NCBI GenBank assembly: GCA_934292955.1
Contig: CAKQXZ010000055.1
Coordinates: forward strand, 1-14,073
Length of the DNA: 14,073 nt
Reading direction: 5' to 3'
Source: an uncultured Clostridia bacterium
GTDB taxonomy: Bacteria; Bacillota_A; Clostridia; Christensenellales; Borkfalkiaceae
Under the pieces are notes generated by a model. It saw only the letters and a list, made by a program, of their open reading frames with translations. It was not told where the DNA came from and ran no database searches. Each line of letters opens with the position of its first letter. Position 1 is the stretch's first letter. Shown piece after piece: positions 8,403 to 14,073 of this stretch. Both the position numbers and the translations under genes were made by a program.

Positions 8403-8432
8403 CGCTTGCGATTATACCATTGTCCCGCTTGC
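8403..8432 (-). promoter_or_regulatory. Extended -10 promoter of the surface operon, flanked by direct repeats
   Basis: The minus strand carries TGGTATAAT (8419-8411), a consensus -10 box with the TGn extension. It places the start site near 8404 and gives a leader of about 47 bases to the GTG. No good -35 is visible, as is usual for extended -10 promoters. GCAAGCG occurs twice in the same orientation (8409-8403 and 8432-8426), 23 bases apart, bracketing the -10 box. The upstream copy (TGCAAGCG) fits a LacI-family half-site pattern, TGnAAnCG, but the matching second half is poor. A repressor site is therefore only a suggestion. Confidence 0.6.
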
Positions 8433-8546
8433 ATTTATAGACTAAAACTTAACTCTTTTTTTTGATATCTTATTTTTTGCCTTTCCGTTTACGGCAATAA
8501 AAATAGTAAGATTTCTAAAAAAACTATGTTTTGCGGTTGCGTTGTT

Positions 8547-8576
8547 TTGTAAAAACATATATACTTGAATTATAAA
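8547..8576 (+). promoter_or_regulatory. Candidate promoter of the GH13 gene
   Basis: TTGTAA (8547-8552), an 18-base spacer and TATAAA (8571-8576) form a reasonable sigma-A promoter. Its start site would be about 8583, four bases before ATG 8587 and 16 before ATG 8599. Neither ATG has a recognisable Shine-Dalgarno. Between this promoter and the divergent one (8433-8546) I see only AT-rich sequence, with a weak CCG/CGG hairpin near 8485-8495. Confidence 0.45.
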
Positions 8577-8586
8577 ACAACTTTTT

Positions 8587-10206
8587 ATGGTAACCGAAAT
8601 GAATAAAGAAAAAAACGAATTTCTCAATCTTGTCGTATACCAGATTTACCCGCGCAGTTTTTACGACTCGAACGGCGACGGAATCGGCGATCTTAACGGA
8701 ATACGCGCAAAAATACCCTATCTGAAACAACTGGGAATAAACGCCGTGTGGATTTGCCCCTGTTATAAAAGTCCGAATTACGATAACGGATATGATATTG
8801 CCGATTACCGCGATATAATGGACGAATTCGGAACGTTTGACGATTGGAAAAAACTCGCGGCAGAACTTCACCTGAACGGCATAAAAATCATAATGGATCT
8901 CGTAGTTAATCATACTTCTTCGGAGCATTACTGGTTTAAGCAGGCACGTTTATCAAAAGATAATCCTTATCACGATTATTATATCTGGGCGGATAAGCCG
9001 CTTAACGACTGGACCGCGTGTTTCGGCGGAAGCGCTTGGGAGTATAATCCACAGACGAACGAGTATTATCTGCACTCATTTGCAGTTCAGCAGCCAGACC
9101 TTAACTGGGAAAACCCGAAGGTAAGAAAAGAATGCTGCGATATTGTTGATTTTTGGGCTGATCTCGGCGTGGACGGGTTCAGATGCGACGTTCTCGATTT
9201 TATTTCGAAAGATTTCGAAAACGATAAAAAACTGAACGGACCGCGACTGCACGAATATATAAAACTGCTTTTCGGCAGAGAAAAAGTCAGGCGTTTGTTT
9301 ACTGTCGGCGAATGTCAGTCGGACGTTAAGAGCATTTGCGATATATGCGGAAAAGACAGAAACGAACTGAAATCCGTGTTTCAGTTCGAACACATAAGCT
9401 TTGGACGAACAGACAAATATCACTCTGCTTCATACTCGCACGATCAGATTAAAAACGCGCTTATAAAATGGCAGAATTTTACGGCTGAACACGACCTTTT
9501 ATACATTCTGTTCACCGATAACCATGACCAGCCGTTTTTTCTTTCGCGCTTCGGAAACGACAGAGAATTAAGATACGAATGCGCAACCGCATACGCGGGA
9601 ATGATTTATTTATTGAAAGGCATTCCGTTTATTTATCAGGGGCAGGAATTCGGCTCGGCAAATTCGTATTTTAACGATATTTCTATGTTCAACGACGTTG
9701 AAACAGTCAACTACTATAAGGAAAATATCGAAAAAATCGGCACAGATAAAAACGACCTTATAAAACAGATAAATTTCGGCAGTCGCGACAACACAAGACG
9801 CCCCGTAGCATGGACAGATAAAGCCCCGAATTACGGATTCACAACCGGAAATCCATGGCTTACGATGTCGTCGCGAGCGAAAGAGATCAATCTTGAAAAG
9901 GATATAAAGTCGGAAAAATCCGTTTTTGAATTTTATAAAAAGGTTTTGCAATTACGAAAAGAAAGCGAAATTATCTGCTTTGGAACGTTCAAGGACATTA
10001 CCGAAAACGACGGATGCTTTGTTTACGAAAGAGAACTCGACCATAATAAAATAGTAGTCGCGGTAAATTTCGATAAACAAAACAACGTTACGCTGCCCGA
10101 TTACCTTAAAAGAGACGGATATAAGACAATTTTGGCAAATTATGAAAACGCCGGACCATTTGACGAAAATTTCCGTCCGTTTGAAATAAGAGTTTTTTCA
10201 AAATAG
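8587..10206 (+). CDS. GH13 oligo-1,6-glucosidase / dextran glucosidase-type alpha-glucosidase
   Basis: 539 residues, close to the usual 530-570 of the family, with no signal peptide, so cytoplasmic. It hydrolyses terminal alpha-glucosidic bonds of imported oligosaccharides by the retaining mechanism of alpha-amylase-family enzymes. Visible motifs: VVYQIYPRSF at 16-25, a calcium loop DSNGDGIGD (27-35), region I DLVVNH (104-109), QQPDLNWENP (168-177), region II GFRCDV with nucleophile Asp201, region III VGECQS with acid/base Glu242, and region IV FTDNHDQP with Asp314. Val202 directly after the nucleophile is the residue associated with alpha-1,6 preference in oligo-1,6-glucosidases and dextran glucosidases, whereas Ala is usual in alpha-1,4 enzymes. 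The residue after HDQP is Phe rather than the Arg common in this group. A beta-sandwich C-terminal domain ends the protein. ATG 8587 is listed; ATG 8599 (MNKEKNEF) fits the usual distance to VVYQIYPRSF equally well. The gene is divergent from the surface operon and alone on its strand. Confidence 0.93.
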   Translation: MVTEMNKEKNEFLNLVVYQIYPRSFYDSNGDGIGDLNGIRAKIPYLKQLGINAVWICPCYKSPNYDNGYDIADYRDIMDEFGTFDDWKKLAAELHLNGIKIIMDLVVNHTSSEHYWFKQARLSKDNPYHDYYIWADKPLNDWTACFGGSAWEYNPQTNEYYLHSFAVQQPDLNWENPKVRKECCDIVDFWADLGVDGFRCDVLDFISKDFENDKKLNGPRLHEYIKLLFGREKVRRLFTVGECQSDVKSICDICGKDRNELKSVFQFEHISFGRTDKYHSASYSHDQIKNALIKWQNFTAEHDLLYILFTDNHDQPFFLSRFGNDRELRYECATAYAGMIYLLKGIPFIYQGQEFGSANSYFNDISMFNDVETVNYYKENIEKIGTDKNDLIKQINFGSRDNTRRPVAWTDKAPNYGFTTGNPWLTMSSRAKEINLEKDIKSEKSVFEFYKKVLQLRKESEIICFGTFKDITENDGCFVYERELDHNKIVVAVNFDKQNNVTLPDYLKRDGYKTILANYENAGPFDENFRPFEIRVFSK

Positions 10207-10225
10207 ATCAGAACGTAAAAAAAAT

Positions 10226-10251
10226 GCGTGTCGCAATTTTTTGCGACACGC
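10226..10251 (-). terminator. Intrinsic terminator, distal one for the leftward surface-protein gene
   Basis: A perfect 11-base-pair stem (GCGTGTCGCAA / TTGCGACACGC) has a four-base loop. On the minus strand it is followed by ATTTTTTTT, a strong U-tract. On the plus strand no T-run follows. It therefore best terminates leftward transcription from the gene ending at 10345, about 90 bases past that stop codon. Confidence 0.75.
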
Positions 10252-10298
10252 CGAAAAGAAAACAAGATATGAAATCAAAATATCGCCTTTTAGAATCA

Positions 10299-10327
10299 GA
10301 GCCGTTCGTAGTCAATGCGAACGGCTC
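10299..10327 (+). terminator. Second convergent hairpin, probable terminator for the GH13 gene
   Basis: A perfect 10-base-pair stem (GAGCCGTTCG / CGAACGGCTC) has a nine-base loop. On the plus strand it is followed by GTTGTTATTGTTTC, T-rich but interrupted; the minus strand has no clear T-tract. It lies about 90 bases after the GH13 stop and 17 bases before the stop codon of the opposing gene, so it could also stabilise or partly terminate that transcript. Confidence 0.55.
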
Positions 10328-10344
10328 GTTGTTATTGTTTCATC

Positions 10345-13300
10345 TTATTTCTTTTTGGTAAATAGTGCTTTGATTTTTGCTCCGAGAGTTTTGAAGAAGT
10401 TGCCGATTGCGGTAAACCCTTTCTTCAAAGCAACGCCCAAGTCCGCAAAAGTCTTTTTCTTGACAGCGAACCAGAAGATTGCAAATCCGCCGATTCCTGC
10501 GACCGCTACCGAACCGATTACGATACCCGCAATCGCGCCGCCCGAAAGTCCTTTCTTTGCCACGGGGGCATCTTCATACACAGCCGTAAGGGTTGTTGCT
10601 TCCGTCACGGTAAAGGTATAACTCTTGTTTGTGCTGACGATTTTACAGCTTTCGTCTTTCCAACCTTTGAATACTTTTCCTTCCGCAGGCGCATTTGCCG
10701 TTACGGTTATGCTTTCGCCTTGCGTATATACTCCTGCGCCTGTTCCGCCATCAACTTTGATTTCAACCGACGGAGCATCGTCAATATTTCTAAAATGCGC
10801 TTTGATTTCAATCTCTCTTGCAGGCATTACAAAGGTTGTCGGAGAACTTGTCGCACTTGCAAACTCGATCGTTACTCCCGCCGTTTCGCAAGTCCATTTG
10901 TCAAAGACTTTTCCTGCCGGAGCAGGGTTTGCGGTTATGGTCACGGTTTCACCGGCTTTTGCAACTTCTTTGTCTTTCGTGCCGTCCACAATAACTATAC
11001 CGTACTTTGTAACTCTCAAGTAGGTTGCCTTAAAGGTCACGTCGCCGGCAGGCATTTGGAACTTGATTTCCGTTTTGGTCAAATCCATACCCGTGGTGTC
11101 AAGTCCCGTAACTTCCCACTTGTCAAAATACTCATCGGCACCGGGAGCATTTGCCGTTACGGTAACTTCCTCTTGATATTTTGCCGTAGGCGCGCTCGGC
11201 GTTCCGTTTGTTACCGTTATGTTGTAAATAATATCTTCAAACTTTGCCGTAAGCGTAACGTCGTTGTCGGGCATCGTGAACGTGATTTCCTGTTTCGTTA
11301 CATCCGCCGTAGGAATGGTAACGTTTTCAAAAACCCATCTCGTGAACGACTTGCCCGTAGGTATCGTAACCGTGACGGTAACGCTTGTTCCGCTTTTGTG
11401 TTTGGTAACCTTAGTGCCGTCGCCGTCAACAACGGTAACAGTATTAAGTCTTACGTGAACGGCAACATAATTGCTTGCTGCGTTGGTAGGGGTTGCTTTA
11501 TAGCGAACGTAATACGTTCCTTCGGCAAGTCCCGTTGTTTCGCCGTCCCCGCAAGTTTTGGGCGAGGTGAACTCCTTATCGGTGGAATATTCCATCCCGA
11601 CGGTCGTTCCCGTAATTTTGCCGTCCGTTGCGCCGTCAGCCGACGGAGCAACGCCCGTGAGTCCCGTAGGCTCTCCCGTCGTGCGTTTTTTAATGGTAAA
11701 GTTCTTCGTAACGGTATTTTTGATTGCATAGTTTCCTGTTCCGTTGTCCTTGATTTCTACCGTTGCCTTGCCGACTTCTTTGTTGTTTGTGTAGATGATG
11801 TCACACTCGCTTTTATCTATTATCTTGTCGGTTCCCTTTATTGTAATCGTGAAATACGCCGAAATTTCCAACCCCGTATATTCATACTCGGTCTGCGTAA
11901 GAGTGACTTCGATTTCAACGTCGGGCATTCTTGCAATTTTCCAAGTTACCGTTTTCGGTGCGGTTGAACCGTCCGCCCATTTGAAACCTTTGTTCAGCGT
12001 AAGCGTTGCCGTATATGTTCCCGCGTTAATTGCGCTACCGTTTGTCACGGTATAGGATTTGTCTGTCGGTTCCGATATGCCGGTTTTAACAGCCCCATCG
12101 TAAACAAGTACGGTTGCGGCTGTCGGAACGTCAACGGGCGTACCCGAAACAATGTCAAACTTGATATTCGTTGTTTGTACAATCAAAGAGTACGTCGCCG
12201 CTTGCAACGTTCCTACGGGGATTTCAATCAAAATAAACGCACTGCTTGCTTCCGTAGGCGTTCCGCTTATGGTAATCGTCATTTCGGTTGCGCCTGCCGC
12301 AACGTCCGCTTTCACCTTTGCGGAAAGTCCTTTCGGCATATTCTTAAACCACGCAGTTACGTCCGTATCTTTTGCAATCGCTTTGAAATTGTCGCCCGTA
12401 AGCGTAAGTTTTACGTCTTGTTCTTTCAAAGCCGCGTCCGTAATTCCGCTTATCGTAACGTCGTCCGCAATGGCAGATGCCGGCGTGGTTGCGCTGTGAA
12501 CAAACCTTAAAATAGCAGGATTTTTATACTGAAAACCATATAGCCACGTGCCGGGATTTGAAGTCGATTCATTCCCTTTTATGCCCGTTTCCATAACAGT
12601 TCCGGCGCCGAGAGTTATTTCTTGACTTGGTTCATTTGCATAATAATCGTTACTCTCCATCGTAATGCTGCCGCCGTCTGAAAGTTGGAACAAGATTTCT
12701 TCCGTTGCGGGCGTAATAATTTTGCTATTCTCCGATGAAAAATACACGGTGGATTTTCCTGCAATCTCTAATTTTTTGGATTTAATAATATAACCCGGGT
12801 TAGATAAATTGATTGCCGTTACATTACTATCTAATATTTTTATAAAAGACGTAGTTCCGACATCTATCGCTGTGGTCTTTACCTTACTGCCGGAAATTTC
12901 TACAGCAGGACTGCCCGAAGAATCTGCGAAGTCAGAGTTTATCTTTTCCGACACCTCCACGTCGGCTTTGCTGTGTATTTTGATTTGTTTTTTTGCGTAA
13001 ATGGCATTATCTATGCCCCCGCCGCTATTTGAGAATAAACAGGTTACCTTTCCCTTGTTCGGACTATCCACGCCCGAAATATCCACTTCGCTTATGGCGT
13101 AAATTCCGTACGCTTGATAGTTTTTACCTTCTTTATTTATCAGTATGTTTTTATTATCCTCGCCTGCCAACGTGATTTTTCCACCTGATGCGTATATCGC
13201 GCTCCAAGTAGCCGTAACGTCGAGCGACGCTTTTTCCACTACACTGATGGAACCGGCGTCCGAAAAAAGTCCGATTTCCCATCTGCCGTTATCTATGTCT

Positions 13301-13788
13301 TTGCCTATCGTGATATTACCGCCGTTTATGGTAAGATCTCTATATGTCCAAATACCATAGGGCTGATTGGTTATATCGGTTTTATCAATGTTGATCGCCA
13401 AAGAACCACTACCCGTGATAGTGATTGCTCCTTTAGAACCAATACCGACATTATAAGAATAACCAAAAGCGTCAAACGGCTTGGAAGTTTTGTCAACCGT
13501 TATGGTGTTGTTCCCTTCAACTTTAATCGTCGAACCGCTAAACATAATCTCCTTGCCGTTGTAGTTTTGGAGAGTCAGCGTTTGTGTCGTGCCGTCATAG
13601 ACATACCCGTCGCCGGACGATGATGTTGTTCCGCCGATTGTAAGTCCTCCTGTCGTTCCCGTTCCGTCTTCCGCATAGACCGTACTCGTCGGGCTTGCAA
13701 ACACGATGCCAAGCATAAGCGCAAGGCACATCGTAAGACCTAAAGCGAGTGTTAAAAATTTACATTTTTTGTTTTTACGTTTTGCCAT
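10345..13788 (-). CDS. Large surface protein: beta-helix-like region, MBG/Ig-like modules, four InlB B-type repeats, membrane anchor
   Basis: 1147 residues; ATG at 13788 has AAGGAG six bases upstream. Residues 1-39 are a signal peptide (MAKRKNKKCKFLTLALGLTM..., cut near VYA). Residues 45-430 begin GLTIGG and continue GYVYDGTTQTLTLQNY, then alternate short strands with ITITGSGSL and LTINGGNITI patterns. This is the Cthe_2159-like or carbohydrate-binding beta-helix type seen in Firmicutes surface proteins. About 440-545 is a beta module (DVTISGITD..., ISGTPTEASS). About 555-620 (LVYDGAVKTGI, NAGTYTATLTLNKG) and 625-700 (YTGLEI, IIYTNNKEVGKATVEI) are MBG-like modules, followed by GEPTGLTGVAP...GTYYVRY. 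Four InlB B-type repeats occupy about 781-1075, each ending in MP.....A.F or a similar pattern. A membrane helix is at about 1083-1109, followed by a 38-residue Lys-rich amphipathic tail. No enzymatic motif is seen. The likely role is adhesion or glycan binding at the cell surface (inference). The gene is monocistronic. Confidence 0.88.
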   Translation of the reverse strand: MAKRKNKKCKFLTLALGLTMCLALMLGIVFASPTSTVYAEDGTGTTGGLTIGGTTSSSGDGYVYDGTTQTLTLQNYNGKEIMFSGSTIKVEGNNTITVDKTSKPFDAFGYSYNVGIGSKGAITITGSGSLAINIDKTDITNQPYGIWTYRDLTINGGNITIGKDIDNGRWEIGLFSDAGSISVVEKASLDVTATWSAIYASGGKITLAGEDNKNILINKEGKNYQAYGIYAISEVDISGVDSPNKGKVTCLFSNSGGGIDNAIYAKKQIKIHSKADVEVSEKINSDFADSSGSPAVEISGSKVKTTAIDVGTTSFIKILDSNVTAINLSNPGYIIKSKKLEIAGKSTVYFSSENSKIITPATEEILFQLSDGGSITMESNDYYANEPSQEITLGAGTVMETGIKGNESTSNPGTWLYGFQYKNPAILRFVHSATTPASAIADDVTISGITDAALKEQDVKLTLTGDNFKAIAKDTDVTAWFKNMPKGLSAKVKADVAAGATEMTITISGTPTEASSAFILIEIPVGTLQAATYSLIVQTTNIKFDIVSGTPVDVPTAATVLVYDGAVKTGISEPTDKSYTVTNGSAINAGTYTATLTLNKGFKWADGSTAPKTVTWKIARMPDVEIEVTLTQTEYEYTGLEISAYFTITIKGTDKIIDKSECDIIYTNNKEVGKATVEIKDNGTGNYAIKNTVTKNFTIKKRTTGEPTGLTGVAPSADGATDGKITGTTVGMEYSTDKEFTSPKTCGDGETTGLAEGTYYVRYKATPTNAASNYVAVHVRLNTVTVVDGDGTKVTKHKSGTSVTVTVTIPTGKSFTRWVFENVTIPTADVTKQEITFTMPDNDVTLTAKFEDIIYNITVTNGTPSAPTAKYQEEVTVTANAPGADEYFDKWEVTGLDTTGMDLTKTEIKFQMPAGDVTFKATYLRVTKYGIVIVDGTKDKEVAKAGETVTITANPAPAGKVFDKWTCETAGVTIEFASATSSPTTFVMPAREIEIKAHFRNIDDAPSVEIKVDGGTGAGVYTQGESITVTANAPAEGKVFKGWKDESCKIVSTNKSYTFTVTEATTLTAVYEDAPVAKKGLSGGAIAGIVIGSVAVAGIGGFAIFWFAVKKKTFADLGVALKKGFTAIGNFFKTLGAKIKALFTKKK
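10564..11448 (-). repeat. Four tandem InlB B-type (divergent) protein repeats
   Basis: Four modules of about 70-76 residues share a pattern: an initial ITV-type strand, a short polar loop, GExVTVTANAP, a KxFxxW core, and a final strand ending A.F or A.Y. Clear W positions are FTRW, FDKW, FDKW and FKGW. The copies are divergent, so they reflect old protein-level duplication rather than recent DNA duplication. Confidence 0.75.
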
Positions 13789-13794
13789 GTTTTT

Positions 13795-13800
13795 CTCCTT
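13795..13800 (-). promoter_or_regulatory. Ribosome binding site of the InlB-repeat protein
   Basis: Minus-strand AAGGAG lies six bases before ATG 13788, matching the arrangement of the other two large secreted proteins. A possible -10 box, TACAAT (13813-13808), lies just upstream without a convincing -35. The transcript could instead start farther upstream and include the structured element at 13814-13940. Confidence 0.7.
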
Positions 13801-13813
13801 TTTAAATATTGTA

Positions 13814-13940
13814 TTTTAGGGCTTAGATACGAGCAGAGCAAGGCTCGCGAAAGACAAAAGGATGAGATAGACCTATATGGTCATCGAAGTCTTTTGCCTG
13901 AAGCAGTAACGCAGCTATGCGAAGCAGATAAGCCCTAAAA
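13814..13940 (-). other. Structured 127-base element with perfect 12-base terminal inverted repeats
   Basis: TTTTAGGGCTTA (13814-13825) pairs perfectly with TAAGCCCTAAAA (13929-13940), closing a 103-base interior. Inside are three further hairpins: CGAGC/GCTCG (13830-13847); CAAAAGGAT paired with ATC and CTTTTG across 13855-13896, capped by GACC-TATAT-GGTC; and CGCA-GCTA-TGCG (13910-13921), framed by two GAAGCAG direct repeats. The overall shape is a multi-branch junction on a closing stem. It sits just upstream of the surface-protein gene and just after a terminator from the right. It could be a 5'-leader RNA (riboswitch-like), a small independent RNA, or a MITE-like dispersed repeat. No known class was recognised, and no target-site duplication is obvious. 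Strand is uncertain; minus is chosen because it would lie in the leader of the 13788 gene. Confidence 0.5.
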
Positions 13941-13947
13941 ACGCAAA

Positions 13948-13986
13948 AACGCACCGCCCCATAGGTTTAGCCTATGCAGCAGTGCG

Positions 13987-13988
<2 letters not shown>
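13948..13988 (-). terminator. Two-tier hairpin terminator for a gene entering from the right
   Basis: AACGCAC/GTGCGTT (7 base pairs) and CATAGG/CCTATG (6 base pairs) are separated by a symmetric five-by-five internal loop, with a five-base apex loop. On the minus strand the hairpin is followed by TTTTTGCGTTTTT, a double U-tract. The plus strand has no T-run after it. It therefore terminates leftward transcription arriving from beyond the window. Confidence 0.75.

Positions 13989-14073
<85 letters not shown>

Noticed and set aside
10720..11967. Plus-strand open frame of 415 codons
   Set aside because: Antisense to the MBG and InlB-repeat modules. The Arg, Cys and Phe-rich composition is typical of an antisense shadow.
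13814..13940. Integron attC site or IS end
   Set aside because: The arms lack the GTTRRRY/RYYYAAC core of attC, no transposase or integrase is present, and no target-site duplication is visible at the ends.

Overview
The window looks like a chromosomal stretch from a Gram-positive, Clostridia-like anaerobe, possibly an uncultured gut lineage (inference). The reasons are moderate GC, AAGGAG ribosome binding sites, several very large secreted proteins that end in a membrane segment plus a short basic tail, and a set of carbohydrate-active enzymes. No sequence search was run, so the taxonomy is only suggestive.

Layout. Positions 1-939 (minus strand, cut by the left edge) hold a lipoprotein-type GH5 (cellulase-like) protein. 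Positions 1012-4032 (minus) encode a 1006-residue secreted protein made only of binding-type beta-sandwich and Ig-like modules. Positions 4059-8357 (minus) encode a 1432-residue cell-surface glycoside hydrolase of clan GH-A type with SLH-like modules and a C-terminal membrane anchor. The two large genes are 26 bases apart and probably form one operon. It is driven by an extended -10 promoter at about 8411-8419 and ended by a hairpin terminator at 959-990. The terminator's T-tract overlaps a candidate promoter for the GH5 gene. On the plus strand, 8587-10206 is a cytoplasmic GH13 oligo-1,6-glucosidase-type enzyme, transcribed divergently. Positions 10207-10344 are a convergent intergenic space with two strong hairpins. 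Positions 10345-13788 (minus) encode a 1147-residue surface protein with a beta-helix-like N-terminus, MBG/Ig-like modules, four InlB B-type repeats, a membrane segment and a cationic amphipathic tail.

The right end, 13789-14073, has no complete gene but is highly structured. It holds a 127-base element bounded by perfect 12-base inverted repeats with internal hairpins, a two-tier hairpin terminator, and a (GCTT)12 tetranucleotide repeat running off the edge. The repeat may be the 3' end of a further minus-strand gene.

How the genes may work together (inference): the surface GH-A enzyme and its non-catalytic partner would bind and cleave a glycan at the cell wall, the GH5 lipoprotein would bind or cut it at the membrane, and the GH13 enzyme would finish imported alpha-1,6-linked oligosaccharides in the cytoplasm. 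No transporter or regulator is visible. The most unusual points are the GH5 protein lacking the conserved active-site His pair, the nearly leaderless start geometry of the GH5 and GH13 genes, and the structured non-coding block at the right end.
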